DNA of 64,000 nt from an uncultured Alphaproteobacteria bacterium (GCA_902594145.1 CACJLA010000004.1:1-64000), one strand, 5' to 3'. Shown: positions 41,065 to 50,929, numbered from the stretch's first letter. Program-made: numbers and translations. The notes: generated by a model from the letters alone, not told the origin.

Positions 41065-41256
41065 TTACAAAATTACTTTATAAGTTTTCTGGTCTTTTGA
41101 GTCTTCAATATTTGTAATTTTAAATTTATTTGTCTTATTTAATTTTTCACCTTTTTCGGTAACGAAAGATTTCATCTTTTTAACTTCACCTTCAGACATT
41201 TTTCTTTGGTATTTGAGTGTGTAGATTTTAGAACCTATCTTAAAAATTGTTTTCAT
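41065..41256 (-). CDS. Small basic hypothetical protein
   Basis: A 63-residue, lysine-rich protein (pI clearly basic) with alternating beta-like segments FKIGSKIYTLKYQRKM and KFKITNIEDSKDQKTYKVIL. No family recognised. It occupies the gap between ssrA and the strong-RBS cassette, on the opposite strand. Codon pattern looks like its neighbours. It may be a genuine small gene or a chance frame in AT-rich DNA. Confidence 0.45.
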   Translation of the reverse strand: MKTIFKIGSKIYTLKYQRKMSEGEVKKMKSFVTEKGEKLNKTNKFKITNIEDSKDQKTYKVIL

Positions 41257-41389
41257 GGCTTTTTTACGAAAAAAAAAATAATACTAGATGAAAATAAAAT
41301 ATGAAATATTTGCATAAAGGTTTAATGAAAAATTAATACTTATTAGTTAATAATAAGTTATAATTAATTAATAAATGGAGGTGTAATTT

Positions 41390-41689
41390 ATGGAAAAAAT
41401 GATGTTAGCGATTGCAAAGTTTAAAGAGGGAGAGGGAATGCTTGAAAAATTTATGACTTTCTTCCAGTCTGACGAGGGGATGGAGATGCGAAGAGGTGTT
41501 GCACATGTTGAAAAAACTGTACCTGGTATATTTCCAGATAAAAGTGGAATTATGTTCAAAGTGCATGTTCATAATGAAGAGGGTATGATGGCGTTAGTTA
41601 ATGGAACCAACCCTGTGATGAAGCCAATTTATGATGAATGTATGCAGAGTATAGAATTATTTGAATTAACCTCAGTTGATATTAAATAA
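41390..41689 (+). CDS. Hypothetical 99-residue protein, first of a three-gene cassette
   Basis: Preceded by GGAGGTG about 8 bases before the ATG, one of the strongest ribosome binding sites in the window. Sequence has Met-rich helices (MEKMMLAIAKF, EGMLEKFMTFFQSDEGMEMRRG) and strands around VAHVEKTVPGI and GIMFKVHVHNEEGMMALVNG, giving a layout like small dimeric alpha/beta barrels, but no family is recognised. Followed 14 bases later by a cupin gene and then an NTF2-like gene. Function unknown; high expression is inferred. Confidence 0.7.
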   Translation: MEKMMLAIAKFKEGEGMLEKFMTFFQSDEGMEMRRGVAHVEKTVPGIFPDKSGIMFKVHVHNEEGMMALVNGTNPVMKPIYDECMQSIELFELTSVDIK

Positions 41690-41703
41690 AAAAGGAGGAT
41701 TTG

Positions 41704-42051
41704 GTGGGAATAGAAATAAAAGATTTTAATAATCCAGATAATCAAAATAATAACTTTAATAATGCAACTGTAGACGTTGTTAAAGTTGGTGATCAAAGGA
41801 TGATGAGAATCACTGCTGAGCCTGGCTGGAAGTGGTCTAATGATGTAAAGCCACATGTTGGTACTGAAAGTTGCCAAACAAAACATTTAGGTTATATTGC
41901 ATCCGGTTCTGTATGTGTACGAATGGATGACGGCACAGAAGCAACATACTCTTCAGGTCAAGCTTACTCAATTGATCCAGGTCATGATGGATGGGTCGTT
42001 GGTAATGAAACTGCTGTTATGATAGAATTTCATGGCGCTTGGGGAGAGTAA
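41704..42051 (+). CDS. Cupin-domain protein
   Basis: A 115-residue cupin. Start set at GTG, which lies 5 bases after a perfect AGGAGG; a TTG one codon earlier would be too close to it. Cupin motifs: RITAEPGWKWSNDVKP with GTESCQTKHLGYIASG, and DGTEATYSSGQAYSIDPGHDGW. Metal ligands are His and Glu residues in these blocks. Small cupins of this class bind or act on small organic molecules; the ligand cannot be told. Second gene of the cassette. Confidence 0.85.
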   Translation: MGIEIKDFNNPDNQNNNFNNATVDVVKVGDQRMMRITAEPGWKWSNDVKPHVGTESCQTKHLGYIASGSVCVRMDDGTEATYSSGQAYSIDPGHDGWVVGNETAVMIEFHGAWGE

Positions 42052-42079
42052 TTAAGATTAACAATTTAAGGGGAAATAA

Positions 42080-42403
42080 ATGTCTTTATTAGAAAAATAC
42101 AACGAAGTTTTTATGAACAAAGATGAAGCTGGAATGAATGAGGTGCTTCATGATGATTATAAATTTACAATGCACGCATCCGGAAATGTTTTAGGTAAAC
42201 AAGATGTAATAAAGTGGGCAATGAGCGATGATATTAACAGAGAAAAGGTTCGAATTATTTATGAAAACGATGAAATTGGAATTGAGCATTCTTTCGTGAC
42301 TTTTTCAGATGGCAATACTCAAGCTGTAATGGCAGTATTTACTTTTAAAGATGGTAAAATTTTCTCTTTAGAAACTGGTGCCACCAATATGCCAAAAGCT
42401 TAA
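42080..42403 (+). CDS. NTF2/SnoaL-like small protein
   Basis: A 107-residue protein with the NTF2-like layout: helices SLLEKYNEVFMNKDEAGMNEVL, then HDDYKFTMHASGNVLGKQDVIKW, and a beta sheet with HSFVTFSDGNTQAVMAVFTFKDGKI. Such folds include dehydratases, isomerases and binding proteins; catalytic residues are not obvious. AAGGGG precedes the ATG. Overlaps the 3' end of the convergent MazG-like gene by 4 bp. Third cassette gene; function unknown. Confidence 0.78.
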   Translation: MSLLEKYNEVFMNKDEAGMNEVLHDDYKFTMHASGNVLGKQDVIKWAMSDDINREKVRIIYENDEIGIEHSFVTFSDGNTQAVMAVFTFKDGKIFSLETGATNMPKA

Positions 42404-42771
42404 TTAATAAATTTTGTAAGGTCCGGTTTAAAATAATTCGGGCCTTTCATTACTTTTCCAGACTCATTATAAATAGGTTTTCCATCCTCACCTAATTTGC
42501 TCATGTTGGAATTTTGAACTTCATCAAAGCATTTATCTAAATCAATACCAAAAGCATGGCCAGCTCCATAAGTAACGTAAAGTATGTCCGTTAATGCATC
42601 TGCTACCTCAAGTAAGTTTTTATCATTCATTGCATGAGTTAATTCTTCTAATTCTTCTTTTATAAGGTCAATTCTTAATTTGTTGGTCTTTTCATCACTA
42701 AATTCAGCTTTGTCTTTTACTTCTTGACCATAAGTATTCATGAATAACTTCACTTTTTCAAAATTTGTCAT
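42400..42771 (-). CDS. MazG/PRA-PH-like nucleotide pyrophosphohydrolase
   Basis: A 123-residue all-alpha NTP pyrophosphohydrolase-like protein. Metal-binding pattern: EELEELTHAM, then EVADALTDILYVTYG, giving the ExxE and ExxD motif. FGIDLDKCFDEVQNSNMSKL and GKVMKGPNYFKPDL resemble the HisE/PRA-PH-like branch found widely in bacteria and eukaryotes. Probably hydrolyses a non-canonical or damaged nucleotide; substrate uncertain. Starts about 77 bases before tRNA-Phe on the other strand. Confidence 0.83.
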   Translation of the reverse strand: MTNFEKVKLFMNTYGQEVKDKAEFSDEKTNKLRIDLIKEELEELTHAMNDKNLLEVADALTDILYVTYGAGHAFGIDLDKCFDEVQNSNMSKLGEDGKPIYNESGKVMKGPNYFKPDLTKFIN

Positions 42772-42847
42772 TTAGAACTCCTCTATCCTATAATAACTAA
42801 TTTTTACTAGTAAAAAGAAATTATTTATAATAAGAATTATTCGCTAC

Positions 42848-42923
<76 letters not shown>

Positions 42924-42933
42924 CTTATCATAG

Positions 42934-44061
42934 TTATTGAAGATTTAACTCATCAATTGAACGGTCGTTTCTGGATCTACTCAATTCTAAAAGTCCGCCC
43001 CTAGTGTAGCCATAAACGTTAGTAATACTCAAATCATCTCTAAATTCATTTTTTAGCATGCCAACAAGTTTTCTTAGAGTATTTTGGTCACTTGCAACTG
43101 GGTCAATTACAACTTTTCCAGATATATTTTTTAATTTGATGAGCTTAGAAATTAATTGAATGGCCTCTCTGTTAGTATCAAATCTTTTTGCAGAACCAGT
43201 ATTTACATCAATCGCAGTCAGAGCATCAGTTTTACCAATCATGATATTGCCTCCACTTGGTAAATCGTAATTATGGCCAATCAAATAATCAATTTTTTCT
43301 CTCAAATTAAAAACTTCTTCAATTTGATCATTTGACATTTCTTCGCACAAATTTGCAAAAGTTGAGTCAAGCTTTTCATCCCAGTTTTTTACTCTTTCAA
43401 ATCGATCATTGTCACTAAAAATAATTTGATCAGTATTTTTGTCTGAATAATCGCAAACAAAGTTTTGATCAAAATAAGTATTTTTAAAAACAAGACCCTC
43501 TTCATTTAATTCTTTTGCATTTAATTCAATTTCTTTCCATTGATTATTTAAATAATTTAATTCAGATTGAGCAATTTCGATATTTTCTGGAATAAGATTG
43601 TGTCTAGCTATTAATCCAACTTCAGACTCACTTAAAGCATCCATAATTTTATCTTGTTGATTTGTGTCTAAGTTTTTTCTAGTTCTTCTGCTTAAAATAA
43701 TTTCATCACCATAGGGCAGTAAATTAATAAATTTTCCTGTTAATATCACATTGTTTGTAAAAAGATGTACTTTATCTTTGGAGCCTATGCTTCTGACTTG
43801 AAGTAAAAATGATTGACCTTCATGTGCCTTATCTCCATTAGGAAAATTTATTCTTTTAAAAAAACCTCTTTGGTTTCCACTACCGTAAGAGACAAAAGCT
43901 CCACTATCATTGGGTAAAATTTCTGTAATTTTTATTTTATAGATATCCCCTATTTGAACATCTTCGTTTGGTTGAAAGCGAATGTTAACCAATTCACCTT
44001 CATTTAGTTTAACTCCACACTTGAAATTTTTGTAGTTTGTAACAATAAGTTTTGTAGCCAT
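42934..44061 (-). CDS. Ribonuclease E/G family protein, short form
   Basis: A 375-residue RNase E/G protein. N-terminal S1 domain (GDIYKIKITEILPNDSGAFVSYG), the catalytic Asp in LTAIDVNTGSAKRFD and a second in GKVVIDPVAS. Family members are usually about 490 residues (RNase G) or over 800 (RNase E); the C-terminal small domain with the zinc-link CPxCxG is missing. The usual IDFIDM motif also reads IDPVAS. Downstream of infA with 28 bp between. Likely a reduced endonuclease; activity inferred. Confidence 0.83.
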   Translation of the reverse strand: MATKLIVTNYKNFKCGVKLNEGELVNIRFQPNEDVQIGDIYKIKITEILPNDSGAFVSYGSGNQRGFFKRINFPNGDKAHEGQSFLLQVRSIGSKDKVHLFTNNVILTGKFINLLPYGDEIILSRRTRKNLDTNQQDKIMDALSESEVGLIARHNLIPENIEIAQSELNYLNNQWKEIELNAKELNEEGLVFKNTYFDQNFVCDYSDKNTDQIIFSDNDRFERVKNWDEKLDSTFANLCEEMSNDQIEEVFNLREKIDYLIGHNYDLPSGGNIMIGKTDALTAIDVNTGSAKRFDTNREAIQLISKLIKLKNISGKVVIDPVASDQNTLRKLVGMLKNEFRDDLSITNVYGYTRGGLLELSRSRNDRSIDELNLQ

Positions 44062-44089
44062 TGTAATACTCCTTTTAAAAAATTATTCA

Positions 44090-44311
44090 TTAGTTCTTTG
44101 ACCTAAATGTTATTCTGCCTTTAGTTAAATCATACGGTGTCATTTCAACTGTTACTCGGTCTCCAGCGAGCACTCTAATCCTATTTTTTCTCATTTTTCC
44201 AGATGTATGAGCTATGACTTCATGGTCATTATCTAACTTAACTTTAAACATAGCATTTGGAAGTAGTTCTGATACTACACCTTGAAATTCTATTGCATCT
44301 TCTTTGGACAT
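44090..44311 (-). CDS. infA: Translation initiation factor IF-1
   Basis: A 73-residue OB-fold IF-1: [44 protein letters not shown] and [16 protein letters not shown]. Binds the 30S A site. Adjacent to the RNase E/G gene, an arrangement seen in many alphaproteobacteria. Twelve bases after hisD on the same strand. Confidence 0.97.
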   Translation of the reverse strand: MSKEDAIEFQGVVSELLPNAMFKVKLDNDHEVIAHTSGKMRKNRIRVLAGDRVTVEMTPYDLTKGRITFRSKN

Positions 44312-44322
44312 GTCGGTGTATC

Positions 44323-45594
44323 TTATGTTTTGATCTTTCTAATTTCAACTGATAAAGCGTGTGCCTCTAAACCCTCTTGTCTTGCAAGATTGATTGTCGG
44401 CTTTGATATTTTCTTTAAAGTTTTCTTGCCAGGCTTAATAAAAACTGTTTTTTTAGTAAAATCTTCAACACCTAAACCAGATGAAAATTTTGCACTTTGA
44501 TCTGTAGGTAAGACATGGTTAGTTCCAATAGCATAATCTCCTAAAGCTACAGGAGATTTTTCACCTAAAAATACAGATCCAGCATTTATTATATTTTTTA
44601 ATATATTTTTATTAAATTTTTCATGTATGTGGAGATGCTCTGGGGCAATAAAATTTGTAATTTCATATATTTCTTTTTGACTCTTAGCTAAAATTAAGAA
44701 GCAATTATTTTTAATAGATTGATCAACATTTTTTAATTTTATCTCTCTCATTATTCTTTGGAGTTCATTTTTTATTTTAAGTAAAATATTTTTATTTTTA
44801 GCTACAACATATGTTTTTGCATTAGGATCATGTTCACCTTGAGCGAGAAGATCATAAGCTATCCATGAGGGATTTGAATTATTATTTGCTATAACTAAAA
44901 TTTCTGATGGCCCTGCTGGTAAATCTATTCCAATAATTCCAAATAATTGTTTTTTTGCTTCGGCCACATATTGGTTTCCCGGACCAAATACTTTATCAGC
45001 TTTTTTTATTAACTTAGTGCCAAAAGCAAACGCTGCAACAGCCTGAGCCCCTCCAACATTGTAGACTTTATTTACACCGCAAAGATAAGCAGCTGCTAAA
45101 GTAAGTTTTGACGTTTCACCATTTTTTGAGGGAACACAGATCATAATGTTTGGTACCTTAGCTATTTTTGCTGGTATAACAGTCATTAACACAGTTGAAG
45201 GATAAGAGGCTAATCCTCCAGGGATATATAAACCAACATTTTCAATAGGACTCCATTCAATATAAAATTTTGAGTCAAGCTGATCTTTAAAAGAATATGA
45301 TAATTTTTTTTGTTTTGAGTGATAATAGTGAATTCTTTTATAGGCTAATTTGAGCGCTTTTTTACTATCATTTGATATTGAATTATATGCTTCCTTTAAG
45401 GTTTTTTGGTTTACTATTAAATTATTCAAAGTCGCCCTCTTATTTTCAAACTTTCTGACATACTTTAATAAAGCTCTATCTTTATTTTTTTTTATATCCT
45501 CTATGATATTTTTTACTTTACCACTGACTACTTTATTTACATGTGATGATGAGTTGAGACTATCAAAAATCCATTTTTTACTAACAATTCTCAT
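44323..45594 (-). CDS. hisD: Histidinol dehydrogenase
   Basis: A 423-residue His[62 protein letters not shown] and TNHVLPT. Zn- and NAD-dependent two-step oxidation of histidinol to histidine. Its start overlaps the hisG stop by one base. Length matches the family. Confidence 0.96.
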   Translation of the reverse strand: MRIVSKKWIFDSLNSSSHVNKVVSGKVKNIIEDIKKNKDRALLKYVRKFENKRATLNNLIVNQKTLKEAYNSISNDSKKALKLAYKRIHYYHSKQKKLSYSFKDQLDSKFYIEWSPIENVGLYIPGGLASYPSTVLMTVIPAKIAKVPNIMICVPSKNGETSKLTLAAAYLCGVNKVYNVGGAQAVAAFAFGTKLIKKADKVFGPGNQYVAEAKKQLFGIIGIDLPAGPSEILVIANNNSNPSWIAYDLLAQGEHDPNAKTYVVAKNKNILLKIKNELQRIMREIKLKNVDQSIKNNCFLILAKSQKEIYEITNFIAPEHLHIHEKFNKNILKNIINAGSVFLGEKSPVALGDYAIGTNHVLPTDQSAKFSSGLGVEDFTKKTVFIKPGKKTLKKISKPTINLARQEGLEAHALSVEIRKIKT

Positions 45595-46229
45595 TATAAT
45601 CCTTTTGTTAGTAATTTTTTTATAAATTTTTTCTTTAAATCATAGGCAAAGTAACTGCTTATGATAACAGTTGAGATATCATTATTTATGATTACATTTT
45701 CGAAAAGTTGGTTATCTTTTAAAGTCTTTCCTGATTGTACAAGATCCAAAATAAAATCAGCAATTCCATATTTTACAGCAAGTTCTATGGAGCCATTTAA
45801 TTTTATTGTTTCAGTTTGTATGTTTAAATCTCTAAAGTAGTTTTCAGAAATATTTTTAAATTTTGTTGCAACTTTAAATATTTTCTTTTCAGAGAAATTA
45901 ACTTCTTTTTTATCTGATGCTATGGATATTCTACATTTTCCTATATTAGTTTTTTTTAATAAAACAATATTTTGTGAGCTATTCTCTAAAATATCATCGT
46001 ATCCAACAAATCCAATATCTGCAGCTCCTAACATAATATAAGATCGAATATCTGAGGGCTTTAACTTAATAACTTTTATCTCTTTGAGGTTTGTATCAAA
46101 GGTTAATTTCCTGACAGATTCATTAAAAAAAGCTTGTTCTATAATTAATCCTTTCTGAGAGAGATATTTTACAACCTTTTCCTCGAGCCTTCCTTTAGGA
46201 CAAGCAATAATTAATTTTTGATAGTTCAT
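45594..46229 (-). CDS. hisG: ATP phosphoribosyltransferase, short form
   Basis: A 211-residue HisG: IACPKGRLEEKVVKYL, the VGYDDILEN block, and DFILDLVQSGKTLKDNQL, which holds the PRPP site. The short form lacks the C-terminal regulatory domain and normally needs HisZ, a HisRS paralogue, for activity; no hisZ is in this window, so it should be elsewhere. The 5' end overlaps murA by 4 bp. Confidence 0.93.
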   Translation of the reverse strand: MNYQKLIIACPKGRLEEKVVKYLSQKGLIIEQAFFNESVRKLTFDTNLKEIKVIKLKPSDIRSYIMLGAADIGFVGYDDILENSSQNIVLLKKTNIGKCRISIASDKKEVNFSEKKIFKVATKFKNISENYFRDLNIQTETIKLNGSIELAVKYGIADFILDLVQSGKTLKDNQLFENVIINNDISTVIISSYFAYDLKKKFIKKLLTKGL

Positions 46230-47482
46230 TTTTTTCTAGATATGTTTACGCCACATTTTTTTAATTTTAAATCAAATTCTTCATACCCTCTGTCTAGGTG
46301 GTAAATTCTATTTATTACAGTTGTGCCTTTAGACATCATCGCAGCAATTATAAGAGAAAAACTAGCCCTTATATCAGTTGCCATCACTTCAGCGCCAAAT
46401 AAATTCAATGTTTTATGTATTGTCACTGTTTTTCCAATAATTGATATATTTGCTCCAAATCTTCTAAGTTCAGGGATATGAATGAACCTATTCTCAAATA
46501 TATTTTCAACCACTTTAGATTTTAGGGCAGATTTAAGTTGCGTGGCTACAAGTTGGGCTTGTAAGTCTGTAGGGTACCCTGGAAATTCTTTAGTAGAAAT
46601 TTTTTTTAATGGTTTTAGTGTTTTACAATTAAATTCATAAGACGATTTGGATATCTTTTTTATTTTTAAACCCATGTCTTGATAAATTTTAAGAGGAAAA
46701 GTTAAGTCATTTGGATTAAAGTTATTTAATGTGAGCCTACCTTTGGTTGCCATGGTAGCTAAAATATAGGAACCAGCCTCGATCCTATCAGGTATGACTT
46801 TATGATTTTCAAGTTTCAATTCTCTAACACCCTTAATGGTAATTGTTCTGTTTTTTACCTTTATATTGGCTCCACATTTGTTTAAGAAATTTATTAGATC
46901 GATGACCTCAGGTTCGATGGCACAATTTTTTAATTTACTAATTCCATTCGCTAAAGTGGCCGCCATTAATATATTTTGTGTAGCACCAACACTAATTTTT
47001 GGAAATTTGTGAATGATTGGATCTAATTTATTTTTTTTTCTCTCTGCAATTACATATCCATTCCTTATTAAGATTTTAATACCCATTAATTTTAATGCAT
47101 CTAAATGTAAGTCAATTCCCCTTGTGCCAATTGAGCAACCACCTGGTAGTGCTATTTTAAATTTTTTATATCTTGTAATAGTAGGGCCTAAAATAACAAT
47201 AGATGCTCTCATTTGACTAACATATTTATAATCAGCAGATTTTTTTTTAATAACTGTGCTCTTTATAATGAAAGTATTTTTTTGAAAATCGACAAGACAG
47301 CCTAAATCTTTCAGAATTGAAACCAAAAATCTTGTATCTCTGAGGTTAGGTACATTGTTGATTAAACAACTACCTTTTGCTAACAAGCTAGATATCATAA
47401 TTGGTAACGAAGCATTTTTTGAACCAGAGATATTTATTTGTCCTTTTAAGGTTGAGGGACCTTGTATAACTACAGTTTGCAT
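46226..47482 (-). CDS. murA: UDP-N-acetylglucosamine 1-carboxyvinyltransferase
   Basis: A 418-residue MurA. Catalytic Cys is in ALPGGCSIGTRGIDLH, so the enzyme should be fosfomycin-sensitive in principle. ISGSKNASLPIM opens the protein, and FPGYPTDLQAQ and ADIRASFSLIIAAM are later blocks. First committed step of peptidoglycan synthesis. Linked to hisG and hisD, a common alphaproteobacterial arrangement. Confidence 0.96.
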   Translation of the reverse strand: MQTVVIQGPSTLKGQINISGSKNASLPIMISSLLAKGSCLINNVPNLRDTRFLVSILKDLGCLVDFQKNTFIIKSTVIKKKSADYKYVSQMRASIVILGPTITRYKKFKIALPGGCSIGTRGIDLHLDALKLMGIKILIRNGYVIAERKKNKLDPIIHKFPKISVGATQNILMAATLANGISKLKNCAIEPEVIDLINFLNKCGANIKVKNRTITIKGVRELKLENHKVIPDRIEAGSYILATMATKGRLTLNNFNPNDLTFPLKIYQDMGLKIKKISKSSYEFNCKTLKPLKKISTKEFPGYPTDLQAQLVATQLKSALKSKVVENIFENRFIHIPELRRFGANISIIGKTVTIHKTLNLFGAEVMATDIRASFSLIIAAMMSKGTTVINRIYHLDRGYEEFDLKLKKCGVNISRKK

Positions 47483-47486
47483 AGAT

Positions 47487-47594
47487 CTATTTTTTTAATT
47501 TTTTTCTTTTTTTTAAATTTTCTCTAAGTTTCTGAGCTAATTTGTCTTTTTTTTGCTGTTCAACATTTTTTCTATTTAGGTCTTGTTTCTTCAT
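47487..47594 (-). CDS. 35-residue basic protein upstream of murA
   Basis: A short frame that ends four bases before the murA start: MKKQDLNRKNVEQQKKDKLA, then a QKLRENLKKRKK helix. Very lysine-rich and predicted to be one helix. A small protein with an AxKLRENLxRRK pattern ahead of murA is, as far as I recall, widespread in alphaproteobacteria, so it is likely real. Function unknown; nucleic acid or membrane binding would fit the charge. Divergent from clpB by about 22 bp. Confidence 0.68.
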   Translation of the reverse strand: MKKQDLNRKNVEQQKKDKLAQKLRENLKKRKKLKK

Positions 47595-47616
47595 AAATTA
47601 TAACCAAATAAATTAT

Positions 47617-50196
47617 ATGATGAATTTTGAAAAATATACTAATAGTTCAAAAAAAATTATTAATTCTGCGCAAAATTTAGCATTAGGCAAAAAACATCAA
47701 AAGATTGCACCTATTCATATTATTAATGAATTATTAAATTCTAATCATGAATTTATAACAAAAATTTTTGAGAAAATTAACACAGAAAACATGAAAAAAA
47801 CTATTTCTGAATTGCTTTCTAAAGAGCCAGTAAGCAATTCAACCACTAGCCAAATTTATGCTGATCCTAAATTAGTAAATCTATTTAGAAGTGCTGAAAA
47901 AATAGCAAAAAAAAATCAAGATAGTTTTGTATCAATTGATACGTTATTTTTAAGTTGTATAGAATCAGATGATCAAATTGAAAGTTTATTTAAAAAAAAT
48001 GGTCTCAGTAACTCATCTATTAAATCCAAAATAGAAGAATTTAGAAAAGATGGAAAATCTGATAGTGAAAACTCAGATGATAACTTTAATGCTTTAGAGA
48101 AGTATACCATTAATGTTACTCAAAAAGCACAAAATAGAGAATTAGATCCTGTTATTGGTAGAGATGAAGAAATTCGAAGAACCATTCAGGTTTTATCGAG
48201 GAGAACTAAGAACAATCCAATATTAATTGGTGACCCAGGTGTTGGTAAAACTGCCCTGATAGAGGGCTTAGCTCAAAGAATAGTAAACAAAGACGTTCCA
48301 CGCTCATTAGAGAATAAATTTATTCGAATACTTGATCTTGGTTTGTTACTTGCAGGAGCAAAATATCGTGGAGAATTTGAGGAGAGACTTCAAAACGTCT
48401 TAAAAGAAATTCATAAAGAAAATGGCTCGATTATTTTATTTATCGATGAAATTCATACACTTGTTGGTGCTGGAAAGACAGACGGTGCGATGGATGCATC
48501 TAATATGTTAAAACCAGCATTAGCACGAGGTGAATTACATTGCGTTGGAGCAACAACACTTGATGAATATAAAAAATACTTTGAGAAAGATGCAGCTTTG
48601 ACAAGGCGTTTTCAACCAGTTTTTGTTAACGAGCCTTCTACTACCGATGCTGTTGCTATTTTGAGGGGCTTGAAAGAAAAGTATGAAATTCATCATGGAA
48701 TTAGAATTAGTGATGAAGCTATTTTATCTTCAGTTCAATTATCTGATAGATACATTACTGACCGTTTTCTTCCTGATAAAGCTATTGATTTAATGGATGA
48801 AGCAGCAAGCAAAGTTAAAATGGAAATTGATAGTAAGCCTGAAGAAATTGATCAATTAGACCGGGATCTTATCAAGCTTCAAATGGAAAAAAACGTTCTC
48901 TCTAAAGAAAATGATAAAGATGATAAAAAGAATCAGGAAATTATTACTCAAATATCAAATATACAAGAAAAACTAAATATCCTTAATAGTACTTGGGAGT
49001 CAGAAAAAAAGATTTTAGATACAAAAAGAAATCTTAATGAAAGAATTGATCAAGCAAAAGAAGACCTTGAGAGAGCTCAAAGAAGTGGGGATTTGACAAA
49101 GGCAAGCGAACTTATGTACGGCTTACTTCCAAGTCTTGAAAAAGAATATGAGGAATTAAATCAAAAAGAGCAGGCTACTATTATAAATGAAGTGATAAAT
49201 GCTGAAGATATTGCAGGTGTAGTCTCCAAATGGACAGGTATCCCCTTAGAAAAACTTATTGGAGGAGAAAAAGATAAATTAATAAATATTGAAAAACTTT
49301 TAGAAAAAAGGGTCATTGGGCAACAAGATGCCATTGAGAAAGTCTCTAAAGCTATTAAGATTTCAAAAGCTGGTCTTCAAGATCCAGATAAACCCCTTGG
49401 TTCTTTTCTTTTTTTAGGTCCAACTGGTGTAGGAAAGACGGAATTATCAAAAGCTTTAGCAGAGTACGTTTTTGATAATGAAAAACAAATGCTAAGGCTT
49501 GATATGTCTGAATACATGGAAAAACACTCAGTTAGTAAGTTGATAGGTTCTCCCCCAGGCTATGTTGGTTACGATGATGGTGGAAAACTTACAGACTCTG
49601 TCAGAAGGCGTCCTTATCAAGTAATCTTATTTGATGAAATTGAAAAAGCACACCCAGATGTATTTAATATTTTATTACAAATACTTGATGATGGTAGGTT
49701 AACTGACTCTAAAGGTAAAATAGTGAATTTTAAAAATACACTTATTGTCATGACATCCAATATTGGTTCACAAATACCTATTGATGATAATTTTGATTAT
49801 ACGACTAAGAAAAATTTAGCACTCGAAGATCTTAAAAATCATTTTCGGTTAGAATTCTTAAATAGAATTGATGATATAATTTTATTTAACAAATTAACTA
49901 AAGAAAATATAAGTTCGATTTTAAATAATCAAATTCAATTGATTGAAAAAAGAATTTCCTCTAAAGGAATATCTATCGGTTTTACCGATGAAGCTATTGA
50001 GTATCTTAAAGAAAAGGGTTTTGATCCATTGTTCGGTGCAAGACCTTTAAAAAGATTATTACAAGATGAGGTTTTAAATCCTCTGTCAGAGGTAATATTA
50101 GATATTGGTGAAAATATTCCAGATAAATTAATTTTTACTAAAGTTAAATACGGGTTAGCGGTTGCTAATAAAAACCTAAATGTTATGAGATCATAA
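47617..50196 (+). CDS. clpB: ATP-dependent disaggregase ClpB
   Basis: An 859-residue Hsp100. N-domain, first AAA+ with [13 protein letters not shown] and [11 protein letters not shown], a coiled-coil middle domain ([20 protein letters not shown] to [16 protein letters not shown]), second AAA+ with [32 protein letters not shown] and a C-terminal [14 protein letters not shown] start at MMNFEKYTN (ATG at 47617 or 47620); the longer frame adds residues unlike ClpB and crosses the divergent 35-residue gene. Works with DnaK on aggregates. Confidence 0.96.
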   Translation: MMNFEKYTNSSKKIINSAQNLALGKKHQKIAPIHIINELLNSNHEFITKIFEKINTENMKKTISELLSKEPVSNSTTSQIYADPKLVNLFRSAEKIAKKNQDSFVSIDTLFLSCIESDDQIESLFKKNGLSNSSIKSKIEEFRKDGKSDSENSDDNFNALEKYTINVTQKAQNRELDPVIGRDEEIRRTIQVLSRRTKNNPILIGDPGVGKTALIEGLAQRIVNKDVPRSLENKFIRILDLGLLLAGAKYRGEFEERLQNVLKEIHKENGSIILFIDEIHTLVGAGKTDGAMDASNMLKPALARGELHCVGATTLDEYKKYFEKDAALTRRFQPVFVNEPSTTDAVAILRGLKEKYEIHHGIRISDEAILSSVQLSDRYITDRFLPDKAIDLMDEAASKVKMEIDSKPEEIDQLDRDLIKLQMEKNVLSKENDKDDKKNQEIITQISNIQEKLNILNSTWESEKKILDTKRNLNERIDQAKEDLERAQRSGDLTKASELMYGLLPSLEKEYEELNQKEQATIINEVINAEDIAGVVSKWTGIPLEKLIGGEKDKLINIEKLLEKRVIGQQDAIEKVSKAIKISKAGLQDPDKPLGSFLFLGPTGVGKTELSKALAEYVFDNEKQMLRLDMSEYMEKHSVSKLIGSPPGYVGYDDGGKLTDSVRRRPYQVILFDEIEKAHPDVFNILLQILDDGRLTDSKGKIVNFKNTLIVMTSNIGSQIPIDDNFDYTTKKNLALEDLKNHFRLEFLNRIDDIILFNKLTKENISSILNNQIQLIEKRISSKGISIGFTDEAIEYLKEKGFDPLFGARPLKRLLQDEVLNPLSEVILDIGENIPDKLIFTKVKYGLAVANKNLNVMRS

Positions 50197-50231
50197 CTTC
50201 CAACTTAATATAAAATTAGTATAATTGAGAA

Positions 50232-50324
50232 ATGAAGTGGGTATTTTTAATCGGAGCTTTCGCTTTAATTTTCTTTGTTTTGTATCTTTCCGTTATGACC
50301 ATAAGAAAAATTAGAAAAAAATAA
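50232..50324 (+). CDS. 30-residue single-pass membrane protein
   Basis: A short frame: MKWVFLIGAFALIFFVLYLS then a basic tail TIRKIRKK. One membrane helix with positive-inside residues at the C-terminus. It ends four bases before the next small membrane gene, so the two likely share a transcript. No family recognised. The hydrophobic-then-basic layout is what a genuine small membrane protein would show, but in AT-rich DNA chance frames can mimic it. Confidence 0.5.
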   Translation: MKWVFLIGAFALIFFVLYLSVMTIRKIRKK

Positions 50325-50328
50325 TTTT

Positions 50329-50742
50329 TTGGAACTTTTTTTTTCAGACTCGTTATATAACACAAAGATCTTTTTAGTTTCTTCTATTTTAACAATTATT
50401 TTTTTCTTACTGCTCTTAACGAGAAAAATTTATAAGAAAAAAATAACTATTTCAAATATATCAATATATTCTTCAATTTTTTTATTATTAATAACTTTAT
50501 CAAGTTTGTTAGTTGTAAATTTTTTTGGTAAATTTACATATGTCTTATTTATAGCTTCAACAATTACGGTTATTTACTCTGAAATTAGCTTTCTTTTAGG
50601 GAAATATTTTTTCCCAAACTTTGTGGGTGAGAATATATCAAAAGAAATTATTTATATGTTTAGCTTTATTGTTTTTATTAATGCTGGATATTTTACATTT
50701 ATGTTGATCCTAGATATTTTAAAAGCAGAAACAGTCTTCTAA
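50329..50742 (+). CDS. Hypothetical four-helix membrane protein
   Basis: A 137-residue hydrophobic protein, start TTG (no better start visible), with about four membrane segments (FLVSSILTIIFFLLLL, IYSSIFLLLITLSSLLVV, YVLFIASTITVIYSEISFLL, IIYMFSFIVFINAGYFTFML). Lies between two other small genes with 4- and 1-base gaps. No family recognised. Confidence 0.6.
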   Translation: MELFFSDSLYNTKIFLVSSILTIIFFLLLLTRKIYKKKITISNISIYSSIFLLLITLSSLLVVNFFGKFTYVLFIASTITVIYSEISFLLGKYFFPNFVGENISKEIIYMFSFIVFINAGYFTFMLILDILKAETVF

Positions 50743-50743
50743 A

Positions 50744-50926
50744 ATGAAGGTAATTACATTAGAAGTTGGAAATACTTCGTGGTGGAAAAATAGAAAATAT
50801 AGAAGAGAGGCAGCTAATGAATTGAAAGAATTAAGGATGAAATATAAAAAAATTAAATTTTTAAAAAAATATAGAGCTCAAGATGCAAATACTATTATTT
50901 ATGCTGATTATAAAATTATAAAATAA
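50744..50926 (+). CDS. Small basic hypothetical protein
   Basis: A 60-residue protein, strongly basic, beginning MKVITLEVGNTSWWKNRKYR with a following helix ELKELRMKYKKIKFLKKY. Starts one base after the stop of the membrane protein gene. Not recognised. Last of a three-gene small-protein group; the 3' end converges on a secreted-protein gene with a 3-base gap. Confidence 0.55.
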   Translation: MKVITLEVGNTSWWKNRKYRREAANELKELRMKYKKIKFLKKYRAQDANTIIYADYKIIK

Positions 50927-50929
50927 ATA

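Noticed and set aside
45594..46229. HisG as truncated
   Set aside because: The short form is a standard architecture that relies on HisZ, so this is not a broken gene.
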